DNA of 64,000 nucleotides, taken from NCBI RefSeq assembly GCF_000024025.1, contig NC_013131.1:5828001-5892000 (forward strand), in the 5' to 3' direction. Under the pieces are notes generated by a model. It made no database searches and was not told where the DNA came from. It saw only the letters and a program-made list of their open reading frames with translations. The DNA comes from Catenulispora acidiphila DSM 44928 (GTDB taxonomy: Bacteria > Actinomycetota > Actinomycetes > Streptomycetales > Catenulisporaceae). Below, piece by piece: positions 44,602 through 52,270 of the stretch. Numbering within the stretch: position 1 is the first letter of the stretch; each line of letters opens with the position of its first letter. Position numbers and translations under genes: made by a program.

Positions 44602-45057
44602 ATGGCGCAGAACACTGAAACACCGCCGGCCGCAGTTCAGACCACGATCACCGACATCACCGCGGTGGGCATCCCGGTCACCGACCAGGACAAGGCGCTG
44701 GAGTTCTTCACCGGCACGCTCGGCTTCGACAAGCGCCTGGACCTGCGCCGCGGCGAGGACTTCCGCTGGGTCACGGTCGGCGCGCCGGGCGCCGCGGTGT
44801 CCGTCGCGCTGGTCGCCGACGGCACGGTCGGGATCGACACCGGCATCCGCTTCATGGTCCCGGACGCCGAGACCGAGTACGTCTCCATGCGGGAGCGCGG
44901 CATCAAGGTCGGGGAGCTGCTCCGGTGGCCGGGGGTGCCGCCGATGTACGAGTTCCGGGACCCGGACGGCAACCGGTACGAGGTCGTCGAAGTTGTCGAG
45001 GTCGTCGAGTTCGTCGACGCAGCGGACGTAGCGGAAGCAGCGGAGGGCGGCGCCTGA
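44602..45057 (+). CDS. VOC-superfamily (glyoxalase-fold) protein
   Basis: This encodes 151 residues. The paired beta-alpha-beta-beta-beta modules show ITAVGIPVTDQDKALEFFTG, TLGFDKRLD, and PPMYEFRDPDGNRYEVVEV with the metal-ligand-like Glu. The C-terminus is an acidic EVVEVVEVVEF repeat unlike the family core. It has a GGAGATCATC site and probably forms an operon with the ArsR-AHSA1 gene, a pairing common in actinomycetes. It may be a dioxygenase, lyase or resistance protein; not resolvable here. Confidence 0.85.
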   Translation: MAQNTETPPAAVQTTITDITAVGIPVTDQDKALEFFTGTLGFDKRLDLRRGEDFRWVTVGAPGAAVSVALVADGTVGIDTGIRFMVPDAETEYVSMRERGIKVGELLRWPGVPPMYEFRDPDGNRYEVVEVVEVVEFVDAADVAEAAEGGA

Positions 45058-45101
45058 TCGGACTGCGATCAGACACCGCCCCGCTCAGCCGGCGCCGGTC
45101 C

Positions 45102-45398
45102 CTACGCGTCGACGGGCTCCACCTTCACGCCGCGCCAGAACGCCACATGGTCGCGGACGTGCTCGGCCTCGGCCTTGGGCTGCGGGTAGTACCACGCGGC
45201 GTCGGAGTTGGCCTCGCCGTCGACCGTGACGGTGTAGTAGCTGGCCAGCCCCTTCCACGGACAGACGGAGTGGGTCTCGCTGGCGGAGAAGAACTCGCCG
45301 TTCAGCGACTCCGCCGGGAAGTAGTGGTTGCCCTCGACGACCACGGTGTCGTCGCTCTCGGCCAGGACCTGGCCGTTCCATACGGCTCGCATCGCCAT
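45102..45398 (-). CDS. DUF427 domain protein
   Basis: This encodes 98 residues. The motifs RAVWNGQVLAESDDTVVVEG, NHYFPAESL, THSVCPWKGLASYYTVTVDG and AAWYYPQPKAEAEHVRDHVAF define DUF427. The family is a compact beta-rich domain of unknown function, often near redox enzymes. The ribosome site is AGGAGGACACAC. Confidence 0.9.
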   Translation of the reverse strand: MAMRAVWNGQVLAESDDTVVVEGNHYFPAESLNGEFFSASETHSVCPWKGLASYYTVTVDGEANSDAAWYYPQPKAEAEHVRDHVAFWRGVKVEPVDA

Positions 45399-45575
45399 GT
45401 GTGTCCTCCTCGATCGGTTCTCTCAACGTAACCCGGCGTGGGCCCGCATGCTTCCCGGCGGCGGCAGCGGGGTCCGGCCGCCCGCCTCGCGAACAGGACC
45501 ATCCCCTATTGTTTGGCGGGCATCGCAGGGCAATGCTGTTCCTGCCCTCACCCACGGACCGATCCTCAGAAGGTG

Positions 45576-46088
45576 ATGATGGCCGCCGCTCCCATATTGA
45601 ACGCCCCGACCTCGAACGCCCCCATATCGAACGCCGCGCTCGCGCGCGCCGCGCAGCTGCTCGGCTTCTCCGTCGTCGCCGTGGCGCTGGCCGTCGTCTC
45701 CTGGCGCACCGTGAGCCTGAACCTGCCGGACGTCGGGCAGTTCGCCGGCGTCGTCGGCTCGGGATTCCTGGGCGGGATCATCAACCCGCTGATGAAGGTG
45801 CTGAACGTCTCCGGCGGCACCGTGGCGCTCGGCGACGCCTCGCAGGTGACCAAGAAGGTCGAGGTGCTCCAGGACGACGACGCCGCGGCGCTGCGGGTGA
45901 AGCGGGACCCGATGTGGGACATCGCGGTCGTGGTCGGCGCCGGGGCGATCATCGCCTCGGCCCTGGCACTGGCGATCAACAGCCAGCATCACATGAACGC
46001 CGCCGCGGCGCTGACGGCGCTGGCGACGGCGTTCGGGGCGCTGTTCCTCGACACGTCGAAGATCACGCATACGCCGGTCGCGGGTTAA
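45576..46088 (+). CDS. Small membrane protein of unknown function
   Basis: This encodes about 170 residues from tandem ATGs at 45576/45579, downstream of AGAAGG. An N-terminal NAPxSNAPISNAA stretch is followed by hydrophobic helices LLGFSVVAVALAVVSW, FAGVVGSGFLGGIINPLMKV, DIAVVVGAGAIIASALALAI and AALTALATAFGALFL. A hydrophilic loop includes TVALGDASQVTKKVEVLQDD. No family is recognised. It is convergent with the pair of unknown membrane proteins at 46112-47328. Confidence 0.6.
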   Translation: MMAAAPILNAPTSNAPISNAALARAAQLLGFSVVAVALAVVSWRTVSLNLPDVGQFAGVVGSGFLGGIINPLMKVLNVSGGTVALGDASQVTKKVEVLQDDDAAALRVKRDPMWDIAVVVGAGAIIASALALAINSQHHMNAAAALTALATAFGALFLDTSKITHTPVAG

Positions 46089-46111
46089 CCCGCTGGGACC
46101 ACCGCCGGGCG

Positions 46112-46858
46112 TCAGGACGCCGGCGCGTAGGCCACGACCTCCAGGTCGATGTAGACGCCGTCGGAGGCGTTCTGGTCCTCGGCGGTGACCTTGGCCGAGG
46201 CGGTGCGTCCGTTCAGAGCGGCGACGCACAGTTTGTCGCCGGCCTTGACCGTGGCCTGATACACCGCGTGTGCCTGAAGCAGGGCACTGCATTTCGCCGC
46301 GGTGGGACTGGCGTCGTCGGTCCAGGCGACGAGGTTGCCGGGTCCGACGAGAACCCCCTGGCCGCCGACGGCGAGACCGAAGACGAGACCGGCGCCGGGC
46401 GGCGGTCCGGAGGTGACCCTCTCGCCGTTCATCGCGACGCGGATGGTGCCCGCCCACGGTCCGGGCTTGGTCGGGCTGGTCGTCGGCGTCGACGGGCCGG
46501 AGGAGGAGGTGGTCGGGCTCGTGGGGTGGCTCGAGGAGGCGCCGTGGTCCGAGCCGGTGCCCGTGGTGTCGTTGCCGGGCGATCCGCCGCCGAACTGCGT
46601 CACGGACACGGCGACCACCGCGAGCACCGCCGCGCCTGCCAAGACCATCGACTGGTAGCGCAGGCGCGGGGTGCGAGCGCCCTCCGAGATGGAGGCGCCG
46701 TCGGCGTCCAGCTCTTCCGGCGGCTGGGGCAGGACGAAGAAGGAGGCGAGGTAGCGCCGCCAGAAGGGCTTCCCGCGCCAGTTCCGCTCCGGAGCCGGGC
46801 CGCGCCCGAGGCCGGTGAGCGAGGACCAGTAGCGGCGCAGGTTCGGTCCGCGGTTCAC
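46112..46858 (-). CDS. Single-pass membrane protein with a Ser/Thr/Pro linker and extracytoplasmic domain
   Basis: This encodes 248 residues: a basic cytoplasmic N-terminus (RRYLASFFVLPQPPEELDAD), one transmembrane helix (SMVLAGAAVLAVVAVSVTQF), a long Ser/Thr/Pro/Gly linker (about 90-135) and a C-terminal beta-rich domain with two Cys (AAKCSALLQ, DKLCVAAL). The end DGVYIDLEVVAYAPAS resembles small sensor-like domains of actinomycete kinase-associated proteins, but no family is certain. Its start overlaps the upstream membrane protein stop by four bases, so the two are co-expressed. Confidence 0.65.
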   Translation of the reverse strand: MNRGPNLRRYWSSLTGLGRGPAPERNWRGKPFWRRYLASFFVLPQPPEELDADGASISEGARTPRLRYQSMVLAGAAVLAVVAVSVTQFGGGSPGNDTTGTGSDHGASSSHPTSPTTSSSGPSTPTTSPTKPGPWAGTIRVAMNGERVTSGPPPGAGLVFGLAVGGQGVLVGPGNLVAWTDDASPTAAKCSALLQAHAVYQATVKAGDKLCVAALNGRTASAKVTAEDQNASDGVYIDLEVVAYAPAS

Positions 46859-47328
46859 CCGTGCTCCTCGGCGGTCGTCGGCTCGGGCGCGATCTCGACC
46901 AGTGGTTGGGGGGTTGGTTGGGGGGTGGGTTCAGGGGATGGTTCGGCAGTGGTTCCTATCGTGGGCTCAATCGCTGGCTCGGTCGCTGGCTCGGTCGCCG
47001 GCTCAAGCGCCGATCCCGGACGCATCGATCCCAGCTGGCGCAGCACGGCCGGCGCCGCGCACCCCACCGCGATCGCCGCGTAGGCGCCGGTCACCTGCGA
47101 GTGGAGGACCAAACCGGCGACCGCGCCGAGCAGGATGCGGGTCAGCCCCGCCGCGACGTCCGACCGCGGATCAACGTACGCCGACAGCCCCGGACCCGGC
47201 GTGGCCGGCTTGCGCGCGAGCGCCTGATGCCGGGCGGCGTTCCATGCCAGGACCCGATCGGAACTCACCACCGCTTCGACGACCGCGCCGCCGATCGCGC
47301 CGTAGCCCATGGCCAGCAGCCAATCCAC
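46855..47328 (-). CDS. Small membrane protein with a Pro/Glu/Thr-rich tail
   Basis: This encodes 157 residues. Hydrophobic helices MGYGAIGGAVVEAVV and GLTRILLGAVAGLVLHS, then YAAIAVGCAAPAVLRQL, precede a repetitive tail of EPATEP, EPTPQPTPQP and TTAEEHG. The tail is unlike globular protein and may be a cytoplasmic linker or surface-exposed stalk. No family is recognised. It is coupled to the next membrane protein gene through ATGA. Confidence 0.65.
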   Translation of the reverse strand: MDWLLAMGYGAIGGAVVEAVVSSDRVLAWNAARHQALARKPATPGPGLSAYVDPRSDVAAGLTRILLGAVAGLVLHSQVTGAYAAIAVGCAAPAVLRQLGSMRPGSALEPATEPATEPAIEPTIGTTAEPSPEPTPQPTPQPLVEIAPEPTTAEEHG

Positions 47329-47442
47329 CCGTCACTCCCCCAAATCCGATGGCAGCATGCCGCGCCGTGGTCGGTCGGGCAGACAGCATTACAGACCGTT
47401 GTGTCGCTGGGGAAGTCGGGGGGCGGTCCGCCGGCGGCGGAT

Positions 47443-48372
47443 TCAGGAGGGCGGCGGGACGGTGATCGCGTCGAGTGCGGCGCGTGTCCCGGAATCGAGG
47501 CGTACGTCCCCTGCGGCGATGTTCTCGGCGAGATGCGCGGGATCGGCCGTGCCGGCGATCAGCAGGGTGTGCGCGTAGTGCGCCAGATGCCAAGCCAGTC
47601 CGACCTGGATCGATGTGACGCCCAGCGCCTCGGCCGCATCGCGAACCGCCGGCTGATCGGCGACCTTGGGCCACTGCGGGAACGCCGACCCGAGCGGGCA
47701 GAACGGGACCCAGGCGATGTCGTGTTTCCGGCACAGATCGAGCACCGGCTCGGCGGCGCGGTCGACCGGACTGTGGGAGTTCTGCACGCACGCGATCCCT
47801 GCGGGCAGCGCCTGGCGGAGCTGGTCGACGCTGACGTTACTCAGGCCGATGCCGTCGACTTTGCCGGCGTCGCGCAACGCCACGAGCTCGGCGAGCTGGC
47901 TGTCGAGATCGACGATCTGGTCGCCCTCGGCGATGATGCCGGGCGCGGCGTCCACGCGGCGGAGGTTGACCACCGCTAGCCGCTCGGCGCCGAGGCGCGC
48001 GAGGTTCGCCTCGACGCCGGCGCGCAGTTGCTCGGGACGCTGCGCCGGCACCAGGGCTCCGGCGGCGTCGCGCTCCGCGCCGACTTTGGTCGCGAGCACG
48101 AGGCTCTCGGGATAGGGGTGCAGGGCGGCGCGGATCAGGTCGTTGGCGTTGGCGGCGTTGGTGCCGTAGAAGTCGGCGGTGTCGAGGTGGTTGATGCCGC
48201 TGGCGACGGCCGTGCGCAGGATCGCTATGGCGGCGTCGCGGTCGATCGGCTGGCGTCCCGGGCGGTGCTCGGCGAGCTGCATGACGCCGAATCCGATGCG
48301 GGCGACCTGGTGTCCGGCGAGCGTGGCGGTCCCGCCGGGTGCTGGGGCGGTGGCGGTGTCGGAACTGTTCAT
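47443..48372 (-). CDS. Aldo/keto reductase
   Basis: This encodes 309 residues. RIGFGVMQLAEHRPG begins the barrel; Asp and Tyr are in LDTADFYGTNAAN, Lys in LATKVGAER, then DGIGLSNVSVDQLRQA and VPFCPLGSAF. The usual catalytic His position reads VVNLRRVD, i.e. Asn, as in a known divergent AKR subgroup. It likely reduces aldehydes or ketones with NADPH. It is divergent from a TetR gene across two perfect inverted repeats and is the probable target of that repressor. Confidence 0.85.
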   Translation of the reverse strand: MNSSDTATAPAPGGTATLAGHQVARIGFGVMQLAEHRPGRQPIDRDAAIAILRTAVASGINHLDTADFYGTNAANANDLIRAALHPYPESLVLATKVGAERDAAGALVPAQRPEQLRAGVEANLARLGAERLAVVNLRRVDAAPGIIAEGDQIVDLDSQLAELVALRDAGKVDGIGLSNVSVDQLRQALPAGIACVQNSHSPVDRAAEPVLDLCRKHDIAWVPFCPLGSAFPQWPKVADQPAVRDAAEALGVTSIQVGLAWHLAHYAHTLLIAGTADPAHLAENIAAGDVRLDSGTRAALDAITVPPPS

Positions 48373-48413
48373 GTCCCACTCCCCTCTATGAGGTGAGATA
48401 GTGGAGGAGGAAC

Positions 48414-48463
48414 CGGAGGAACCTCCGTTTCACTCCACGTTAGCAGAAACGGAGGAGCCTCCG
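48414..48463. promoter_or_regulatory. Two TetR-type operators CGGAGG-N2-CCTCCG
   Basis: Perfect 14-bp palindromes lie at 48414-48427 (spacer AA) and 48450-48463 (spacer AG), 36 bp apart, both with AA/TT pairs one base beyond the core. The second ends four bases before the TetR ATG, so binding would block its expression. The first covers the aldo/keto reductase promoter side. Confidence 0.75.
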
Positions 48464-48467
48464 CTTT

Positions 48468-49037
48468 ATGCCCACCCCACCCCCCACCCCGGCTCGCGCG
48501 GACGCCCAACGCAACCGCCAACGCCTCATCGAGGTGGCCCAACGCGCCTTCACCACCGGCGACACCAAGGTCCCCCTCGAGGCGGTGGCGAAGGAAGCAG
48601 GCGTCGGCATCGGCACCCTCTACCGCCACTTCCCCACCCGCGAATCCCTGGTAGAAGCCGTCTACCTGGCCGAACGCAACCGCCTCTGCGCCGCCGCCGA
48701 AGAACTCCTCGCCAACCACCCACCCCAAGCCGCACTCCGCATCTGGATGAACCACTTCGCCGACTACATCGCCACCAAGCGCGAAATGGCCGACGCCCTC
48801 CGCGCCCTCATCGCCGACGGCACCGTCACCCGCTCCCAAGCCCGCGAACAGCTGGGCACAGCAGTCCGCCGCATCCTCGACGCCGGCGCAGCAGACGGCA
48901 CCCTCCGCCCCGACGTGGACGCCGAGGACGTGGTGGTGGCCCTAGTGGGAGTGTTCTCGGTCTGCACACTGCCCGACCAGCGAGATCAGGCAGGACGACT
49001 GCTCGATCTGCTGATGGACGGCCTGCGCCAGACATAG
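48468..49037 (+). CDS. TetR/AcrR-family transcriptional regulator
   Basis: This encodes 189 residues. The HTH reads RQRLIEVAQRAFTTGDTKVP, then LEAVAKEAGVGIGTLYRHFP and TRESLVEAVYLAER, followed by the SBP-like TetR_C ligand domain. The ATG is preceded by the operator rather than a clear ribosome site, so translation may be nearly leaderless. It probably represses itself and the divergent aldo/keto reductase. Confidence 0.9.
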   Translation: MPTPPPTPARADAQRNRQRLIEVAQRAFTTGDTKVPLEAVAKEAGVGIGTLYRHFPTRESLVEAVYLAERNRLCAAAEELLANHPPQAALRIWMNHFADYIATKREMADALRALIADGTVTRSQAREQLGTAVRRILDAGAADGTLRPDVDAEDVVVALVGVFSVCTLPDQRDQAGRLLDLLMDGLRQT

Positions 49038-49081
49038 CTCACCGCTCATCGCCCGGCCAGCGCCCGCCGACCTACCAGCAC

Positions 49082-49750
49082 GCGCCGCACTAGCCTCGCC
49101 GCCGCTGCCGCCACGCGCAGCCATGTGTCCCCGCTACCTGCCTGGCCGCCCGAACATCGGTAGCCATACGCCGCCGCACTAGCCTCGCCGCCGCCGCCGC
49201 GAGCACTCGCATCGATGTGCCCCGGTACCCGCCTGGCTGCCCGACGACCGGTAGCCATGCGCCGCCGCCGCGAGCACTCGCATTCATGCGCCCCGCTGCG
49301 CTGCCTCGCCGCCCGACCATCGAAGCCATGCGCCGCCGCGCTAGCCTCGCCGCCGCAGCCAGCACTCGCAGCCGCGTGTCCCACTGCCTGCGTCGCCGCC
49401 CGACCACCGGTAGCCATGCGCCGCCGCGCTAGCCTCGCCGCCGCTGCCAGCACGCCCAGCCATGCGCCTCGCTACCTGCCTGGCTGCCCGACCATCGGTA
49501 GCCATGCGCCGCCGCGCTAGCCCCGCCGCCGGTGCCAGCACTCACAACCATGCGCCTCGCTACCTGCCTGGCTGCCCGACCATCGGTAGCCATTCGCCGC
49601 CGCGCTGCCGCCCCCGCCGCGAGCACTCGCATTCAGGCGCCCCGCTGTGCTGCCTCGCCGCCCGACCACCGGTAGCCATTCGCCGCCGCGCTAGCCCAGC
49701 CGCCGGTGCCAGCGCTCGCAGCCCTTCGGCTCCGCGCCGACCGCCCCTCG
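49082..49750. repeat. Tandem array of about eight imperfect 88-bp repeats
   Basis: The anchor word TAGCCAT recurs at 49161, 49252, 49411, 49499, 49587 and 49673, with a variant AAGCCAT at 49323, giving intervals of 91, 71, 88, 88, 88 and 86 bp. Each unit carries GCCGCCGCGCTAGCC, a Cys/Ala-rich-looking GCCAGCACTCGCA segment and CTGCCTGGCTGCCCGACCA-like ends. Because 88 is not a multiple of three, each unit shifts frame, so the many open frames here are unlikely to code for a repeat protein. The array fills the gap between a TetR gene and a DoxX gene. Confidence 0.8.
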
Positions 49751-49774
49751 CCACCTCAACCGCGCCAGCTGTCC

Positions 49775-50392
49775 TCACGGCAGGTCGGCCGCCGCATCGT
49801 GCGCCGCTTGCGTCGCGTTGTCCGTCTCCCCCGAGTCGGCTTCATCCTCCGCGTCGGCTTCGTCCCCTGCCGCCGCAGCCTGTGCCGCCATGACCTTCGT
49901 TCGGCGGCGGAGGACCTCCGTCGCGGCCAGTGCGCTGGCGGCGAAGGCGCTGAGGAGCACTGGTGGGGTGTTCAGGCGGTTGTCGGTGGCGTGGTCGACT
50001 GAGAATCGGCCTGGGCCGGCGACTGCCAGGCCTGTTGCGGTGAGGGCTAGGAAGGCCGGGTATTCGTAGCCGCCGGTGCTGTTGAAGAAGCCGGATGGGT
50101 GATGGACCGCTGCTGCTGCTGACATTGCGCCGAGGGCTGCGGCGCCGCCGGCTGGGGTTGCGGCGCCGAGGGCTAGGAGGGTGCCGCCGGCTGTTTCGCT
50201 GAGGCCGGCCGTCAGGGCGTTGGGGAGGCCGGGGCGGAAGCCCATCGCGTGCATTGTCGCGGCGGTGCCTTTGGGGCCGCGGCCGCCGAACCAGCCGAAG
50301 AGTTTTTGGGTGCCGTGGGCGATCAGGATGCCGCCGGTGCCCAGGCGTAGTGCCAACAGGCCCAGGTCGGTGCGTAGTCCTCGGCTGGCCAT
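49775..50392 (-). CDS. DoxX-family membrane protein
   Basis: This encodes 205 residues. The DoxX pattern is ALRLGTGGILIAHGTQKLFG, then WFGGRGPKGTAATMHAMGF and AGLSETAGGTLLALG, with about four transmembrane helices (to about residue 165). A charged Glu/Asp/Ala-rich tail follows. DoxX proteins are small quinone- or redox-associated membrane proteins, sometimes linked to oxidative stress. It is divergent from a MerR regulator. Confidence 0.85.
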   Translation of the reverse strand: MASRGLRTDLGLLALRLGTGGILIAHGTQKLFGWFGGRGPKGTAATMHAMGFRPGLPNALTAGLSETAGGTLLALGAATPAGGAAALGAMSAAAAVHHPSGFFNSTGGYEYPAFLALTATGLAVAGPGRFSVDHATDNRLNTPPVLLSAFAASALAATEVLRRRTKVMAAQAAAAGDEADAEDEADSGETDNATQAAHDAAADLP

Positions 50393-50562
50393 GGGGGCTC
50401 CTTCCAGCGGCTGGTCGCATGCCCTGTCGCATGCCCCACTATCCGCCGGACCTTCGGCGCGCGCTTCTTGGGGCGGGCCAGTCGGGCCGGGTACGGGCCG
50501 TCGCCGACGGTGATCGCGATGTTATTCTCGACGGCATCGCAGTCCATCGGGAGGCACACGGG

Positions 50563-51291
50563 GTGAACGACGAGGAATACCGCGTCGACGACCTCGCGCG
50601 CTTGTCCGGGATGACGGTCCGCAACATCCGCGAGCACCAGTCCCGCGGCCTGCTCCCCGCCCCGACCGTCCGCGGCCGCGTGGGCTACTACGGTCCCGAA
50701 CACCTGGCGCGCCTGGAGCAGATCAAGCGTCTGCAGGCCGAGGGCTTCACCCTGGACTCGATCCGGCGCATGCTCGGCGGCGGCGCGGAGTTCGCCTCCT
50801 TCGCCTCCGCCGTCCACCAGGCCTTCGACGACGGCGACAAGCGCGTCGTCCGCCTCGGCGACATCCACACCCTGTTCCCCGGCCTGGACGAAGGCGACGC
50901 CGAGGGCAGCACCGCCCTCCTGGACCAGGCCGTCGACCTCGGCCTGCTGCGCCCGCTCGGCAACGGACGCTTCGAGGAGCGCTCCCCGCAGCTGACCCGC
51001 ATCGGCGCCGAGCTGATGGCCCTGGGCATCCCCCCGGACAGCGCCCTGAAGGCGGCAGCCGAGGCACGCACGCACGTGCAAGCCGTCGCGAAGTGCTTCG
51101 TGCAGCTGTACATGGACCAGATCTGGGCACCCTTCGCAGCCGCCGGCCACCCCGCCGATCAGTGGCCTGACATCCTCAGCGGCCTGGACCGCTTGCGCCC
51201 GCTCGCGCTGGACTCGATGCTGGCGCTGATGCGGATGGCACTGGACGAAGCCGCGACGCAGCTGATCGAGGAGCGCGCCGGGCTGCGGTAG
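50563..51291 (+). CDS. MerR-family transcriptional regulator
   Basis: This encodes 242 residues from GTG 50563, preceded by GGGAGGCACACGG. The HTH reads YRVDDLARLSGMTVRNIREH, then QSRGLLPAPTVRGRVGYYGP and HLARLEQIKRLQAEGFTLDS. The C-terminal domain is longer than in metal-sensing MerR proteins and has no cysteine cluster; a single Cys lies in KCFVQLYMDQIW. It may respond to an organic ligand or redox state. It faces the DoxX gene across 170 bp. Confidence 0.9.
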   Translation: MNDEEYRVDDLARLSGMTVRNIREHQSRGLLPAPTVRGRVGYYGPEHLARLEQIKRLQAEGFTLDSIRRMLGGGAEFASFASAVHQAFDDGDKRVVRLGDIHTLFPGLDEGDAEGSTALLDQAVDLGLLRPLGNGRFEERSPQLTRIGAELMALGIPPDSALKAAAEARTHVQAVAKCFVQLYMDQIWAPFAAAGHPADQWPDILSGLDRLRPLALDSMLALMRMALDEAATQLIEERAGLR

Positions 51292-51336
51292 GACGGCAAG
51301 TAGGACAGTAAGTCAGTAAGCGGGGGGACGGATTCC

Positions 51337-52125
51337 ATGGGGCTGGACGCCTTCTTCGACGGCCTCGAAAAGCTCGTCGACAGACTCCGCGAGCGCTGGC
51401 CGCGTGCCATGTTCTGGACGGTCGTCGCCCTCTGGTCGGTGGCCGCCGCGATCCCGACCGCCGGCGCCGCGCTGACCGGTGCGGGGTGGTTCAGTGCCCT
51501 GATTCCGCTGGCGCCGCTGGTCGTCATCGGCCTGACGTACTGGGGCGGCGTGGAGTGGATCCCGACCTCGGTGTGGGTCGCCGCGCTCGCCGTGTGGGCG
51601 CTGCTGCCCGGCGCGCTGGCGTCGGCGGGACCGAGGAGCGGGGCGGCCAAGGACGGCACGGCGGCGTTTCTGTTCTGCTACGGCCAGCTGCTGGTCGCCC
51701 TGCTGACCGCGATCTGCGTCCGGCGCGGCTTCTCGCTGCGGACACCGTTCGCACAGCTGCGGCTGATGCGGCTGCGCCTGGTCGCGGCGGCATTCCCGCT
51801 GGCCGTCTCGTTCCGACTCGGGACGAGCGGCCCGAGCAGGGGACGCGGCTGGGACGTGCTGGCCTGGCTGCTCGTCTTCACGACGGTCATGGCCGCCTGC
51901 GCCTTCCCCAGCAGCCGCACGGCGCTGATCGCCGCCCTCGCCATCGCCGCCGGAGCCTGGGCGATCCTGGCCCACGCCGACCCGCACGACCGCTGGGCCC
52001 AGGTCGGCGAGAACGGCTGGATCTGGGCGGCCGGCTGCTACCAGTGGCTCCGCGCCTCGCGCCAGGACTTCTGGCACGGCGGCCACGAGCGCGTGAACTG
52101 GCAGCGCGCCACCTCGCGAATCTGA
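51337..52125 (+). CDS. Polytopic membrane protein of unknown function
   Basis: This encodes 262 residues. An amphipathic N-terminus (FFDGLEKLVDRLRERW) is followed by six or seven hydrophobic segments, for example MFWTVVALWSVAAAI, FSALIPLAPLVVIGLTYWGG and VLAWLLVFTTVMAACAF. Aromatic-rich GWIWAAGCYQWLR lies near the C-terminus. No family is recognised. It is 45 bp downstream of the MerR gene on the same strand and may be co-transcribed. Confidence 0.6.
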   Translation: MGLDAFFDGLEKLVDRLRERWPRAMFWTVVALWSVAAAIPTAGAALTGAGWFSALIPLAPLVVIGLTYWGGVEWIPTSVWVAALAVWALLPGALASAGPRSGAAKDGTAAFLFCYGQLLVALLTAICVRRGFSLRTPFAQLRLMRLRLVAAAFPLAVSFRLGTSGPSRGRGWDVLAWLLVFTTVMAACAFPSSRTALIAALAIAAGAWAILAHADPHDRWAQVGENGWIWAAGCYQWLRASRQDFWHGGHERVNWQRATSRI

Positions 52126-52270
52126 GAGCTGATATATCCCGCCACCCCATCACCTCAGCGGATTGGATCGGATCGCAGCTGGAGAGCCGGCACGCACGGT
52201 GCCAACCCTCCAGCGCACAAGCCCAAGCCCAATCAGAGGTCAGAGGCCAGAGATCTCGCAACCAACCCCC

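Noticed and set aside
49082..49750. CRISPR array
   Set aside because: Repeats are imperfect, long and contiguous with no unique spacers of uniform size, and no cas genes are present.
49046..49893. Repeat proteins encoded in the 88-bp array
   Set aside because: The 88-bp period changes reading frame each unit, and open frames appear on both strands in several frames.
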